Shown here one piece after another: positions 46,326 through 55,869 of a DNA stretch of 64,000 nt. The first letter of the stretch is position 1. Each line of letters starts with the position of its first letter. The DNA is taken from positions 2,294,001-2,358,000 of the forward strand of contig NZ_AP017315.1 in NCBI RefSeq assembly GCF_002355395.1, written 5' to 3'. Made by a program: the position numbers and the translations under genes. The notes below the pieces were generated by a model that was not told where the DNA came from, ran no database searches, and saw only the letters and a list, made by a program, of their open reading frames with translations. Source of the stretch: Microcella alkaliphila (GTDB taxonomy: Bacteria; Actinomycetota; Actinomycetes; Actinomycetales; Microbacteriaceae).

Positions 46326-47836
46326 GCCGCCACCTCCGCGGGGGTCTCTCCAGCCATCATGAGTCCGAGTACGTCGCGCGGGGTGTCGCCCGGCACGATG
46401 CCGATGATGCGCCCGCGATACATGACCGCGATGCGGTCAGCGAGCGCCGCGACCTCGTCGAGCTCGGTCGAGACGACGATCACGGGAACCCCCGAGTCGC
46501 GGGTTTCGACGATGCGCTTGTGCACGAACTCGATCGATCCGACGTCGAGGCCGCGCGTCGGCTGCGCGGCAATGAACAGTCGCAGTTCGCGGCTGAGCTC
46601 GCGAGCGAGCACGACCTTCTGCTGGTTTCCGCCCGACAGGCGCCCGACCTTCGTCGCGATGCCCTGGGCGCGCACGTCGAACTCGGCGACCTTCTCGGTG
46701 GCGAATTTCGCGAGCGCGTCGAGCTGCAGGGTGCCGGCCTTGACGAAGGGCTCGCCCGTGTAGCGGTCGAGCATGAGGTTCTCGGCGATGGTGAACTCGC
46801 CGACCAGGCCGTCTTCCTTGCGGTCTTCGGGAACGAACCCGACCCCCGAGTCGAGTACCCCGCGCGGGTTTTTGCCGACGAGTTCGGTGCCGTCGAGCAC
46901 GATCGAGCCGAGCACGCGGTGCTGCAGGCCCATGATCGCCTCGGTGAGTTCGGTCTGCCCGTTGCCCTGAACGCCCGCGACGCAGAGAATCTCGCCGCGC
47001 TTCAGCGTGAACGAGACGTTGTCGACGAGCACCTGACCGATCGGGTCGGTGACCGTGAGGCTGTCGACGACGAGGGCGTCGTCACCCGGGGTCGCCGCGG
47101 CCTTATCGACGGTGAGTGACACGGCACGGCCGACCATGAGCGATGCGAGCTCGGCGTTCGAGGCGGTCGGTTCAGCTTCGCCGACGACCTTGCCGAGACG
47201 AATGACCGTGATGCGGTCGGCAACCTCGCGCACTTCGCGCAGCTTGTGCGTGATGAAGACGATCGCGGTGCCCTCCGCCTTGAGCTGGCGCATGATGTCC
47301 ATGAGCTCGTCGGTCTCTTGCGGGGTCAAGACGGCGGTCGGCTCGTCGAAGACGAGAACCTTCGCGTCGCGCGAGAGCGCCTTAATGATCTCGACCCGCT
47401 GCTGCACGCCGACCGGCAGGTCTTCGATCTTCGCGTCGGGGTCGATGTCGAAGCCAAAGCGTGCGCTGATCTCGCGCACCTTGGCCCGTGCGGTCTCGAG
47501 GTCGAGCACGCCAGCTGCCTTCGTGCTCTCGTTGCCGAGCATCACATTCTCGGCGACCGTGAAGACGGGAATGAGCATGAAGTGCTGGTGCACCATGCCG
47601 ATGCCGGCGTTCATCGCGTCACCGGGGCCCTCGAACTTCTGCACGACGTCGTTCAGGAGGATCTCGCCCTCGTCAGCCCGGTACAGGCCGTAGAGCACGT
47701 TCATGAGGGTGGACTTGCCGGCACCGTTCTCACCGAGGAGACAGTGGATCTCGCCGGGTTCGACGGTCAGGTCGATGTGGTCATTCGCCGTGAGCGCGCC
47801 AAAGCGCTTGGTGATGCCACGAAGCTCGAGCTTCAT
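46322..47836 (-). CDS. nupO: nucleoside ABC transporter ATP-binding protein (NupO/YufO-like)
   Basis: 504 residues from ATG 47836, preceded by a GGAAGG site. Two nucleotide-binding domains: first with GENGAGKST, VGVQQRVEI and KVLVFDEPTAVL; second with GVQGNGQTEL, LSGGNQQKVVLARE and LFIAAQPTRGLDVGSIE. As in the family, the second site is degenerate. MVHQHFMLIPVFTVAENVMLG is characteristic of the BMP/nucleoside importers. Separated from the bmp gene by 231 bases with a strong stem-loop. Confidence 0.94.
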   Translation of the reverse strand: MKLELRGITKRFGALTANDHIDLTVEPGEIHCLLGENGAGKSTLMNVLYGLYRADEGEILLNDVVQKFEGPGDAMNAGIGMVHQHFMLIPVFTVAENVMLGNESTKAAGVLDLETARAKVREISARFGFDIDPDAKIEDLPVGVQQRVEIIKALSRDAKVLVFDEPTAVLTPQETDELMDIMRQLKAEGTAIVFITHKLREVREVADRITVIRLGKVVGEAEPTASNAELASLMVGRAVSLTVDKAAATPGDDALVVDSLTVTDPIGQVLVDNVSFTLKRGEILCVAGVQGNGQTELTEAIMGLQHRVLGSIVLDGTELVGKNPRGVLDSGVGFVPEDRKEDGLVGEFTIAENLMLDRYTGEPFVKAGTLQLDALAKFATEKVAEFDVRAQGIATKVGRLSGGNQQKVVLARELSRELRLFIAAQPTRGLDVGSIEFVHKRIVETRDSGVPVIVVSTELDEVAALADRIAVMYRGRIIGIVPGDTPRDVLGLMMAGETPAEVAA

Positions 47837-48011
47837 GATCTGGGCCTTCCTGCGCCGCCGGGGTCGCGGCACTGCTTCCGAGATTCACTGTACTGGGGGC
47901 ACACGGCCGGATTTTGAGCACGGGAGCGCTCATCTGAGCAGGAGGGGCGGGATGCTCGCAGCGCGCGTTCGTCGCCCGTCGCGCCCCGCGCATCCGTCGC
48001 CCCGTAACGGG

Positions 48012-48049
48012 CTGAGGGGGAGGCCGACTTTCGTCGACCTCCCCCTCAG
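48012..48049 (-). promoter_or_regulatory. intercistronic stem-loop between bmp and nupO
   Basis: CTGAGGGGGAGG (48012-48023) and CCTCCCCCTCAG (48038-48049) form a perfect 12-bp stem; the loop can add CGAC/GTCG. It lies 18 bases after the bmp stop on the minus strand without a T-tract, so a 3'-end stabiliser or partial terminator fits best. The remaining bases of the gap show no gene. Confidence 0.75.
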
Positions 48050-48067
48050 TGAGGTACTACCGGGTTG

Positions 48068-49171
48068 TTACTGACCGGGCGTTGCCGGCGACTCGACGAC
48101 GAGCTCGCCCGAGATGATCGCGGCGATCAGCTCGTCGATCTGCGCCTGCAGCTCGGGGTCAACCGATGCCTCGAAGTCGTGGAACGGGGCAAGGCCCACG
48201 CCGTCGTTCTCGAGGCTGCCGATGTAGAGGCTGTTGTCGAAGTTGCCCTCGGCCGCAGCGGTGACGACGTCGTACACGGCGTTGCCGATGTTCTTCAGCA
48301 CCGAGGTGAGGACGAGGTCGCCCAGGTCGGGGTCGGAGACGAAGATGTCCTTGTCAACACCGATGAGAGCGATGTCTTGACCCGAGTCGCGAATCGCTTC
48401 AGCGGCGCTGAAGTAGATCGGGCCACCGACCGGCATGAGCACGTCAGCACCCTGGTCGATCAGGTTCTGCGCCGAGGTCAGCGCCTCGGTGCCGGGGGCG
48501 AAGCCACCGGTGAACGCGCCGTCCTGGGCGTCGAAGTCCCAGCCGAGGGTGGTGACGTCGGTGCCGTTCTGCTCGTTGTAGTAGTCAACGCCCTGCACGA
48601 AGCCGTCCATGAAGATGGTGACCGGCGGGATCGGGATGCCACCGAAGGTGCCAACGACGCCCGACTCGGTGTAGCTCGCGGCAGCGTAGCCGGCGAGGAA
48701 CGCCGCCTGAACGGTGTCGAACAGGATCGGCTTCACGTTGTCAGCCTCGACGAAGTCGTCGATGATCGCGAAGTTCACGTCGGGGTTCGCGGCCGAGGCG
48801 GTCGCGGTCGCCTCGTTGAGGAGGAAGCCGACCGTGACGATGAGGTCGCAGCCCTGGTCGACGAGCGCCTGCACGTTGGGGGCGTAGGCGTTCTCGTCAG
48901 CAGACTCAACGGCGACGAAATCGACCCCGAGGTCGTTCGCGGCCGACTCGATGCCGTCGTACGCGGCCTCGTTGAACGAGCGGTCGTCCCAGCCACCGGC
49001 GTCGGAAACGATGCAGGGCAGGAAGTCGAGCGCGGGCTCGGTCGGGGCGTCGGTGCCGGGAGCCGTCGTGGGCTCGTCGTCGGGGGCCGCGGCGCAGCCC
49101 GTGAGCACGAGCGCGCTCGCGCCGAGCAGGGCGAGACCGGCGAGGCCGGACTTGCGGGTAGTGATCGTCAA
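48068..49171 (-). CDS. bmpA: BMP-family nucleoside-binding lipoprotein
   Basis: 367 residues from TTG 49171, four bases after GGAGGA; no better start is near. Signal peptide with lipobox LVLTGC, then an acidic/Thr/Pro linker. The Med/BMP domain shows IVSDAGGWDDRSFNEAAYDGIESA, DLIVTVGFLLNEATATAS, AGYAAASYTESGVVGTFGG, LTSVLKNIGNAVYDVV and DGVGLAPFHDF. It binds nucleosides outside the membrane and delivers them to NupOPQ. First gene of the operon; a cluster of short palindromes about 190 bases upstream may be its control site. Confidence 0.92.
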   Translation of the reverse strand: MTITTRKSGLAGLALLGASALVLTGCAAAPDDEPTTAPGTDAPTEPALDFLPCIVSDAGGWDDRSFNEAAYDGIESAANDLGVDFVAVESADENAYAPNVQALVDQGCDLIVTVGFLLNEATATASAANPDVNFAIIDDFVEADNVKPILFDTVQAAFLAGYAAASYTESGVVGTFGGIPIPPVTIFMDGFVQGVDYYNEQNGTDVTTLGWDFDAQDGAFTGGFAPGTEALTSAQNLIDQGADVLMPVGGPIYFSAAEAIRDSGQDIALIGVDKDIFVSDPDLGDLVLTSVLKNIGNAVYDVVTAAAEGNFDNSLYIGSLENDGVGLAPFHDFEASVDPELQAQIDELIAAIISGELVVESPATPGQ

Positions 49172-49351
49172 GGTGTCCTCCAGAAAAGGGGTTCCCACGC
49201 GGGGGCGCGTGAGCGAATTGGCTCCACGTTAGCGCCCGATGGGGCCCTGTTCACCCGGTCTTTAGTCCCGGAGACCGAAGCGTTACGAATCCGGAACGCA
49301 CGCGGAATCCCGCGGAAATTCAGGCGTCTCACGCAACCACGTGCATCCGGC

Positions 49352-49375
49352 TGCTCAAAAGAGCACGCGTTGCTC
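49352..49375. promoter_or_regulatory. overlapping palindromes between manC and bmpA
   Basis: TGCTC-AAAA-GAGCA (49352-49365) overlaps GAGCA-CGCGT-TGCTC (49361-49375). They may be a weak terminator of manC or an operator for the bmp-nup operon; the 240-bp gap holds no gene. Which role applies cannot be decided from sequence. Confidence 0.45.
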
Positions 49376-49411
49376 AGTCGAGATCGCCTGAGAGCGGGAT
49401 GCTCACACCCC

Positions 49412-50533
49412 CTACAAGAGGTCGCTGCGGCCCGCCTGTTTGATCGCGTCAACAACAGCCTTCACGCGTTGCGCGTTCTCGCGGGTCGTGACGAGGAGCG
49501 CGTCAGGGGTGTCGACGACGACGATGTCGGTCACCCCGATGAGCGAAATCAGCCGCGGCGACTGCGACACCACCACGCCACTCGCCGAGTCGGCCAGCAC
49601 GCGCGCACCCTCGCCCAGAATCGCGAGGTCGCCGACACGGCCGCCCGACAGAAGCTTCGCCAGCGACGAGAAGTCGCCGACGTCGTCCCACGGGAAGTCC
49701 CCCCGCACGACGGCGAGACGCCCCCGCTCGGCAGCGGGCTCCGCAACGGAATAGTCGATCGCGATCTTCTCGAGCAACGGCCAGGTGGCGTCGACGACGT
49801 CGTCGCGTTCCGCGGTATCCCACGCCTCCGCGATGCGCATCAGCCCGTGGTGCAGCGCCGGCCTCGTCTCGGCGAGCTGGGCGAGCAGAACGTCGGCGCG
49901 GGCGATGAACATGCCCGCGTTCCAGCAGTGGTCTCCCGACTCGACGTAGGCAGTGGCCGTTGCCAGGTCGGGCTTCTCGACGAAGCGTTCGACGAGCTGG
50001 GCGTGCGGAGCGCCATCCACGGCGAGCGCCGCACCCGTCTGGATGTACCCGAAACCTGTCGCCGGTTCAGTCGGCTCGATGCCGATCGTCGTGATGTACC
50101 CCTCCCGGGCGACGGCCACCGCCTCGGAGACGACGGCGCGAAAGCGCTGCGCATCCCCGATCACATGGTCGGCGGCGAACGACCCGATCACCACCTCGGG
50201 ATCACGGCCGTGCAGGATCGCGGCGGCGAGGCCGATCGCGGCGGAGGAGTCCTTCGGCTCGCTCTCGAGCACGATGTTCGCCTCAGCCAGCTCGGGCAAC
50301 TGCTCGATGACGGCGACCCGGTGCGCGCGGCCGGTGACCACCATGATCGCGTCGTCGCCGGTGAGGGGCTTCAAGCGGTTCCAGGTGTCGCGCAGCAGCG
50401 TGTGACCGCTGCCGGTGAGGTCGTGCAAGAACTTCGGCGTCTCGGCCCGCGACAGGGGCCACAGTCTCGAGCCGACTCCTCCGGCGGGAATGATCGCGTG
50501 AAAGTGCGGCAGCGTCTCGTCGGGCGCGGTCAT
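49412..50533 (-). CDS. manC: mannose-1-phosphate guanylyltransferase
   Basis: 373 residues, the nucleotidyltransferase domain only, without the C-terminal phosphomannose isomerase domain of long ManC. HAIIPAGGVGSRLWPLSRAETPKFL (GTP-binding signature), GSFAADHVI, ERFVEKPD and WNAGMFIARADVLL are conserved. Makes GDP-mannose for cell-wall mannans and glycolipids. ATG 50533 is seven bases after TAGGGT; a GTG three codons upstream would lie inside the box. Confidence 0.93.
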   Translation of the reverse strand: MTAPDETLPHFHAIIPAGGVGSRLWPLSRAETPKFLHDLTGSGHTLLRDTWNRLKPLTGDDAIMVVTGRAHRVAVIEQLPELAEANIVLESEPKDSSAAIGLAAAILHGRDPEVVIGSFAADHVIGDAQRFRAVVSEAVAVAREGYITTIGIEPTEPATGFGYIQTGAALAVDGAPHAQLVERFVEKPDLATATAYVESGDHCWNAGMFIARADVLLAQLAETRPALHHGLMRIAEAWDTAERDDVVDATWPLLEKIAIDYSVAEPAAERGRLAVVRGDFPWDDVGDFSSLAKLLSGGRVGDLAILGEGARVLADSASGVVVSQSPRLISLIGVTDIVVVDTPDALLVTTRENAQRVKAVVDAIKQAGRSDLL

Positions 50534-50546
50534 GCGCGTCACCCTA
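50534..50546 (-). promoter_or_regulatory. leaderless promoter of manC
   Basis: TAGGGT at 50541-50546 (minus strand), seven bases before ATG 50533. Confidence 0.6.
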
Positions 50547-50913
50547 TCGCCCGACCGTGTCTACCGGGGGTTCTCACCGTCCACCGACAGCGTCCTAAAC
50601 GACCGGCGACGGCGTCACGACCTCCGTCGCCCGCGCTTGCGGGCGGGCCGATCGGTCTGATTGCGCACGTGGGAGGCTTTCGGAAACCAGCTGGTCGGTC
50701 ACGACGGGCGCGTCATCGACGCCGCGCGCGCCCGCGTGGGCGAGCGATTCGCCCTCGCCGGGGTGTGACAGGCGAATACCCACCGCGTCCGGGCAAAGCA
50801 CTCAGAAAAGTGCGCCTACACTGAAGACACATCGGCGGCCACCAGTCGAGAACAGCAATCACCGGAGCCGACGCCGCGCGCGTCGACCATTCCGCCCCTG
50901 AGGAGGGTTTCTC
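50547..50913 (+). promoter_or_regulatory. sdh upstream region
   Basis: 367-bp gap between manC and sdhC. TACACT at 50817-50822 is a good -10 candidate, giving a leader of about 85 bases; GAGGAGGG precedes the sdhC GTG. A 33-residue open stretch at about 50665-50768 (ending GERFALAGV and TGA) reads like the end of a protein but has no start or homology I can name. Confidence 0.5.
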
Positions 50914-51360
50914 GTGCCAGCGAAGGTTACGGGAGCTGAGGGCACAGAAGCCTCGGCGACCACGTCCATACCCGAACCCCGCCGATCGGTCTTATCGACC
51001 GGCACCCTGTACCGCGGCCGCGAGGGCATGTGGTCGTGGGTCCTGCACCGCATCACCGGTGTGGCGATCTACTTCTTCCTGCTCGTGCACATTCTCGACA
51101 CGGCGCTCATTCGCGTCAGCCCCGAGGCCTACAACGCGGTGATGGAGACGTACAAGAACCCCGTCATGGGCATCGGCGAGCTGTTCCTCGTCGGCGCCGT
51201 CGGCTTCCACGCCCTGAACGGTCTGCGCATCATCCTGGTCGACTTCTGGAAGGTCGGCACGCGCCACCACCGGACGATGTTCTGGGGCGTCCTCGGCGTG
51301 TGGGCCGTGCTGATGATCGGCTTCACCCCCCGCCACCTGATGAACGTGTTCGGAGGCTGA
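50914..51360 (+). CDS. sdhC: succinate dehydrogenase cytochrome b556 subunit
   Basis: 148 residues from GTG 50914 behind GAGGAGGG. Polar N-terminus (about 45 residues), then three membrane helices; MWSWVLHRITGVAIYFFLLVHILDTALI holds the SdhC signature with a heme-ligand His, and VGFHALNGLRIILVDF follows. Anchors the succinate dehydrogenase complex and binds quinone and heme. First gene of sdhCDAB, which links the TCA cycle to the respiratory chain. Confidence 0.95.
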   Translation: MPAKVTGAEGTEASATTSIPEPRRSVLSTGTLYRGREGMWSWVLHRITGVAIYFFLLVHILDTALIRVSPEAYNAVMETYKNPVMGIGELFLVGAVGFHALNGLRIILVDFWKVGTRHHRTMFWGVLGVWAVLMIGFTPRHLMNVFGG

Positions 51361-51362
51361 CC

Positions 51363-51809
51363 ATGACTGCAACCATCGACGCACCCCGCAGCCCGTACGC
51401 GCAGACGAAGCGCGGCGTCAACTGGGAGAAGTGGGGCTGGATCTACATGCGGGCCTCGGGCATCATGCTCGTCGTCCTCGTCTTCGGCCACCTGTTCGTC
51501 AACCTCATGACGGGCACGGGCATCAGCCAGATCGATTTCGGCTTCGTCGCCGGAAAGCTCGCCGACCCGTTCTGGCAGATCTGGGACACGCTGATGCTGT
51601 GGCTCGCCCTCATCCACGGTGCCAACGGCATGCGCACCCTCGTGAACGACTACGTGTCGCGCCCCGGCACCCGCCGCCTCCTGCACGGTGCACTCGCCGC
51701 CTCGACGGTTGTGCTGCTCGTGCTCGGCACCCTCGTCATCTACACCTTCGACCCCTGCCCGGCCGGCGCTGATCCGTCGCTGGTCGCATCCTTCTGTGAG
51801 GGCCTGTAA
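51363..51809 (+). CDS. sdhD: succinate dehydrogenase hydrophobic membrane anchor
   Basis: 148 residues from ATG 51363, two bases after sdhC; the longer open frame is a shadow of sdhC. Three membrane helices, WIYMRASGIMLVVLVFGHLFVNLM, WDTLMLWLALIHGANGMRTLVNDY (His-Gly-x-Asn-Gly) and the last near 110-130, as in actinobacterial SdhD. Together with SdhC it holds the catalytic SdhAB at the membrane. Confidence 0.94.
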   Translation: MTATIDAPRSPYAQTKRGVNWEKWGWIYMRASGIMLVVLVFGHLFVNLMTGTGISQIDFGFVAGKLADPFWQIWDTLMLWLALIHGANGMRTLVNDYVSRPGTRRLLHGALAASTVVLLVLGTLVIYTFDPCPAGADPSLVASFCEGL

Positions 51810-51812
51810 ACC

Positions 51813-53618
51813 ATGAGCATCACTGACACGGCTCCGGCGATGCCGGAGGTCATCACGCACCATCACCAGTTCGATGTCGTCATCGTGGGCGCCGGTGGCG
51901 CCGGGATGCGCGCGGCCATTGAGGCCGGACCGAACGCCAAGACGGCGGTCATCTCGAAGCTGTATCCGACGCGTTCCCACACGGGCGCGGCGCAGGGCGG
52001 TATGGCCGCGGCGCTCGCAAACGTCGAGGAAGACAGTTGGGAGTGGCACACCTTCGACACCGTCAAGGGCGGCGACTACCTCGTCGACCAGGACGCGGCC
52101 GAGATCCTCGCCAAAGAGGCGATCGACGCGATCATCGACCTCGAGAACATGGGCCTGCCGTTCAACCGCACGCCCGACGGCAAGATCGACCAGCGCCGCT
52201 TCGGCGGTCACACCCGCGACCACGGCAAGGCGCCCGTGCGCCGCGCCTGCTACGCGGCCGACCGCACGGGTCACATGATCCTGCAGACCCTCTTCCAGAA
52301 CTGCGTGAAGCTGGGTATCGAGTTCTACAACGAGTTCTACGTGCTCGACCTCGTCATGAGCGAGGTGGGCGGCGAGCGCGTCGCCTCCGGCGTCGTGGCC
52401 TACGAGCTCGCGACCGGCGACCTGCACGTGTTCCACGCAAAGAGCGTCGTGTTCGCCACCGGTGGCTTCGGCAAGATCTACAAGACCACCTCGAACGCCC
52501 ACACCCTCACCGGTGACGGCGTCGGCATCATCTGGCGCAAGGGCATCCCGCTGGAGGACATGGAGTTCTTCCAGTTCCACCCGACCGGGCTGGCCGGCCT
52601 CGGCATCCTTCTCACCGAGGGTGCGCGCGGTGAGGGTGCGATCCTGCGCAACGCCAGCGGTGAGCGCTTCATGGAGCGCTACGCCCCGACCATCAAAGAC
52701 CTGGCGCCGCGCGACATCATTTCGCGCTGCATGGTGCAGGAGGTCGCTGAGGGTCGCGGCGCTGGCCCGAACAAGGACTACGTGCTGCTCGACTGCACGC
52801 ACCTGGGCGCCGAGGTGCTCGAGACGAAGCTGCCCGATATCACCGAGTTCGCCCGCACCTACCTCGGGGTCGACCCGGTGCACGAGCCGGTGCCGGTCAT
52901 GCCGACCGCGCACTACGCCATGGGCGGCATTCCGACCAACATCAAGGCCGAGGTGCTGAGCGACAACGAGACGGTCGTGAAGGGCCTCTACGCCGCCGGC
53001 GAATGCGCGTGCGTGTCGGTGCACGGCTCGAACCGCCTCGGCACCAACTCGCTGCTCGACATCAACGTCTTCGGCAAGCGTGCCGGCACGTACGCCGTCG
53101 AATACGCCAACTCGGCCGAGTTCGCTCCCCTCCCCGAAGACCCGGCCAAGGAGGTGCGCGAGATGGTCGAGCGCCTGCGCGTCGCCAACGGCCCCGAGCG
53201 TCTCGCCGAGCTGCGCAAGACGCTGCAGGAGGAGATGGACAAGAACGCCCAGGTGTTCCGTACGGAAGAAAGCCTCGGCAGCGTCACCCAGACCATTCAG
53301 GAGCTGCGTGACCGGTACCTCAACGTCGGCATCCAGGACCGCGGCAAGCGGTTCAACACCGACCTGCTGGAGGCGATCGAGCTGGGCTTCCTGCTGGACA
53401 TCGCCGAGGTCGTCGTATTCTCGGCGCGCAACCGCAAGGAAAGCCGTGGCGGCCACATGCGCGACGACTACCCCGACCGCAACGACGCCGACTACATGCA
53501 GCACACGATGGCCTACCTCGTCGGTGACCTGCACTCGGCGAACCCGGAGGACCACATCCGCATGGATTGGAAGCCCGTCACGATCACGCACTACCAGCCC
53601 ATGGAGAGGAAGTACTGA
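51813..53618 (+). CDS. sdhA: succinate dehydrogenase flavoprotein subunit
   Basis: 601 residues. [17 protein letters not shown] (FAD dinucleotide fold), [18 protein letters not shown] with the FAD-linking His, [51 protein letters not shown] and [14 protein letters not shown], then the [20 protein letters not shown] region near the C-terminal FAD contacts. Oxidises succinate to fumarate. Stop overlaps the sdhB start by one base. Confidence 0.97.
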   Translation: MSITDTAPAMPEVITHHHQFDVVIVGAGGAGMRAAIEAGPNAKTAVISKLYPTRSHTGAAQGGMAAALANVEEDSWEWHTFDTVKGGDYLVDQDAAEILAKEAIDAIIDLENMGLPFNRTPDGKIDQRRFGGHTRDHGKAPVRRACYAADRTGHMILQTLFQNCVKLGIEFYNEFYVLDLVMSEVGGERVASGVVAYELATGDLHVFHAKSVVFATGGFGKIYKTTSNAHTLTGDGVGIIWRKGIPLEDMEFFQFHPTGLAGLGILLTEGARGEGAILRNASGERFMERYAPTIKDLAPRDIISRCMVQEVAEGRGAGPNKDYVLLDCTHLGAEVLETKLPDITEFARTYLGVDPVHEPVPVMPTAHYAMGGIPTNIKAEVLSDNETVVKGLYAAGECACVSVHGSNRLGTNSLLDINVFGKRAGTYAVEYANSAEFAPLPEDPAKEVREMVERLRVANGPERLAELRKTLQEEMDKNAQVFRTEESLGSVTQTIQELRDRYLNVGIQDRGKRFNTDLLEAIELGFLLDIAEVVVFSARNRKESRGGHMRDDYPDRNDADYMQHTMAYLVGDLHSANPEDHIRMDWKPVTITHYQPMERKY

Positions 53619-54373
53619 TGGCGACTGCAACCGCAGAGGCCCCCTCGCAGGACGTCGGCGCCGTTCAGGCCTTCACCGTCACGCTCATCGTTCGCCGGTT
53701 CGACCCCGAGAAGGACGCCGAGCCGTACTGGGAAGACTTCGACGTCGAGATGTACTCGACCGACCGTGTGCTCGACGCGCTGCACAAGATCAAGTGGGAC
53801 CAGGACGGCACGCTGTCGTTCCGCCGCTCGTGCGCTCACGGCATCTGCGGCTCCGATGCGATGCGCATCAACGGCCGCAACCGGCTGGCGTGCAAGACCC
53901 TCATCAAGGACCTCGACGTGACGAAGCCGATCTACGTCGAGGCCATCAAGGGTCTGCCGCTCGAGAAGGACCTCATCGTCGACATGGAGCCCTTCTTCGA
54001 GTCGTATCGTGCGGTGCAGCCGTTCCTCATCGCGAGCGACAAGCCCGAGAAGGAGCGCATCCAGTCGATCGAGGACCGGGCGCGATTCGATGACACGACC
54101 AAGTGCATCCTGTGCGCCGCGTGCACGTCGTCGTGCCCCGTGTTCTGGACCGACGGGCAGTACTTCGGCCCCGCCGCGATCGTGAACGCGCACCGCTTCA
54201 TCTTCGACAGCCGCGACGAAGCCGCCCAGGTGCGTCTCGACATCCTCAACGACAAGGAAGGCGTGTGGCGCTGCCGCACAACCTTCAACTGCTCGGAGGC
54301 CTGCCCCCGCGGCATCGAGGTGACGAAGGCGATCGCCGAGGTCAAGCAGGCGATCCTGTCGGGCAAGCCGTAA
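53618..54373 (+). CDS. sdhB: succinate dehydrogenase iron-sulfur subunit
   Basis: 251 residues from ATG 53618. Three cluster motifs are complete: 2Fe-2S (SCAHGICGSDAMRINGRNRLAC), 4Fe-4S (CILCAACTSSCP) and 3Fe-4S (CRTTFNCSEACPRGIEVTKAI). Carries electrons from FAD to quinone. Last gene of sdhCDAB, followed 25 bases later by a strong hairpin. Confidence 0.97.
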   Translation: MATATAEAPSQDVGAVQAFTVTLIVRRFDPEKDAEPYWEDFDVEMYSTDRVLDALHKIKWDQDGTLSFRRSCAHGICGSDAMRINGRNRLACKTLIKDLDVTKPIYVEAIKGLPLEKDLIVDMEPFFESYRAVQPFLIASDKPEKERIQSIEDRARFDDTTKCILCAACTSSCPVFWTDGQYFGPAAIVNAHRFIFDSRDEAAQVRLDILNDKEGVWRCRTTFNCSEACPRGIEVTKAIAEVKQAILSGKP

Positions 54374-54397
54374 CGGCACCACCCGATCAGCGCACGC

Positions 54398-54431
54398 GAG
54401 GGGCCCCGACGAGCGATCGTCGGGGCCCCTC
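54398..54431 (+). terminator. sdh operon terminator hairpin
   Basis: GAGGGGCCCCGACGA (54398-54412), loop GCGA, TCGTCGGGGCCCCTC (54417-54431). A 15-bp perfect stem just after sdhB with only a weak T-rich tail; it also serves the convergent gene at 54449. Confidence 0.75.
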
Positions 54432-54448
54432 GACGTTGTCGGGCGGCG

Positions 54449-54784
54449 CTAGCGGGACCGGATGAACGGGATCGCGATGCGGGGGTTCAGCACGCGCCCG
54501 TTGCCGGCGACGGCGAGAACGGCGACATACAGCGCCAGAGCCACGAGCACGGTGAGCACCGTAAGCGCCCAGTTCGCCGCGTGACGCGCGTTCTCCGCGG
54601 CGACTGCGTGCCCGCTGCGCTCCGCCGAGGGCCGCACCGCCATCATCACGATCGCCGCCCCGATGAGCGGGAGAACCGGCAGGGGTGCCCACGCGATGAA
54701 GCCGAGGGCCCATGACTTCTGGCCGGTGGGCACACGGGCAGGCGGCGGGGTGTAGGGCTGGGAGGTGGTGTTCTTGTCACTCAC
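54449..54784 (-). CDS. small membrane protein, DUF4870-like
   Basis: 111 residues from GTG 54784 (an ATG seven codons upstream is possible). Pro-rich N-terminus, then two to three hydrophobic segments: LGFIAWAPLPVLPLIGAAIVMMAV and WALTVLTVLVALALYVAVLAVAG, separated by ENARHAANW, which recalls the His-x2-Ala/Asn-Trp of DUF4870 proteins. Function unknown. Starts four bases after the stop of the upstream hypothetical gene, so probably the last gene of that small operon. Confidence 0.65.
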   Translation of the reverse strand: MSDKNTTSQPYTPPPARVPTGQKSWALGFIAWAPLPVLPLIGAAIVMMAVRPSAERSGHAVAAENARHAANWALTVLTVLVALALYVAVLAVAGNGRVLNPRIAIPFIRSR

Positions 54785-54788
54785 CCGA

Positions 54789-55406
54789 TCACAAACCTTC
54801 TCCACCAGCCCGATCGAAACCCGGGATTCGCCTCACGAATGCATCCACCGATTCGCGGAGTTTCTCCGCGGACACCGTCGTGTCGCCGGTGAGCAGGAAG
54901 GCCAGGAGCGCATCGGGTTCGATTCCGCACGTCCAGGCCGCTAGGGCAAGCTCAGAGCAAGCCTGCTCGGCGTCAGCGACCGCCTCGTCGCCGTGCAACA
55001 ACACTCCCGCGCTGGAGACCGACCAGCCTCTCGGAAGCCGACTCGGCCACCCGGCCTCGACCCGGCCGACTCGCTGTTCGGCGATAGCCTTCGCGGCCGT
55101 CGAGTCGAGGGTGCGCAGGCCCCGACGGATGTCGCCGACAAACTGATAGGCCAGCACGCGAGCGACCACGTCATGATCAATCGACCGCGCACGGACAGGC
55201 CATGGCTTGTCGGGCGCGGGGCGCTCACCACCCGAGCGATAGACGAGCGCATCACTCTCGAATCGCACGGAGGTCTCCGTCGTCCACGAGCCGTCCAGGC
55301 ACAGGGTCTGGTCGTGCACGCGGGGGTTCATGTCGGGCGACACGAGCGCGAGCCATCCAATGCGCTCGAATCCGGGAAGTGCCGGGCGTCGTCGCTCTGA
55401 GGTCAC
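54789..55406 (-). CDS. hypothetical protein, family Y copy 1
   Basis: 205 residues from GTG 55406, overlapping the stop of the disrupted upstream gene (GTGA). No domain recognised, no signal peptide or membrane segment. It shares with the protein at 57583: a PWP tripeptide around residue 69, LP-x2-W-x4-A-G-V in the middle, and the C-terminal stretch CGIEPDALLAFLLTGDTTV followed by AFVRRIPGF. The two are clearly paralogous though divergent. Because the promoter-proximal gene is split by an IS element, its expression may be lost or now depend on the insertion. Confidence 0.65.
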   Translation of the reverse strand: MTSERRRPALPGFERIGWLALVSPDMNPRVHDQTLCLDGSWTTETSVRFESDALVYRSGGERPAPDKPWPVRARSIDHDVVARVLAYQFVGDIRRGLRTLDSTAAKAIAEQRVGRVEAGWPSRLPRGWSVSSAGVLLHGDEAVADAEQACSELALAAWTCGIEPDALLAFLLTGDTTVSAEKLRESVDAFVRRIPGFDRAGGEGL

Positions 55407-55869
55407 GACGGAGACTCCTGCCCGCCGAGGTGCGCCATGGCAACCAGGGTCTGCGCGGCCTCCTGGTCGGTCTCGACGGTGCGCTCGTCAACGATGCTCC
55501 CGCGCTCGACGAACCGCACAGCGAGTTGTCCGCCCTGCTCGACTACATCCCACTGCAGCTCCATGTCTCCGACGCCCAGGAGTCGCTGCCCATGGGAGGG
55601 CCAGACCGCCAGCCGGCGTTGCCGCAACCGGTTCGTGAGAGACCTGTCATCACGAACACGCATGGCCGCGCGAGTTGCTCGCCAGATGTCGGTGGCCAGC
55701 TCATCAACAACTGCCCACGCATTCTCGACCAACGCAGCACGTTCCGCGGAGTCACCCTCGTCACACGACACCACCGAGTTGAGCACCCAGCCCGCGTCCA
55801 CGAACTCGACGTGCAGCGGGCGCTGAGGCGAACGCACGATACCGACGTCCGTAATCAAACGCCACCCGG

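Noticed and set aside
50665..50768. Remnant of an enzyme C-terminus upstream of sdhC
   Set aside because: Only 33 codons after an in-frame stop, with no start and no nameable homology; mentioned in the sdh upstream region only.
48065..50824. 919-codon open frame on the plus strand
   Set aside because: It is the antisense shadow of bmpA and manC; its translation is Arg/Asp/Gly/Val-rich low complexity and both minus-strand genes have clear family motifs.
51129..53630. 833-codon open frame on the minus strand
   Set aside because: Antisense shadow of sdhC, sdhD and sdhA, whose motifs are unmistakable.
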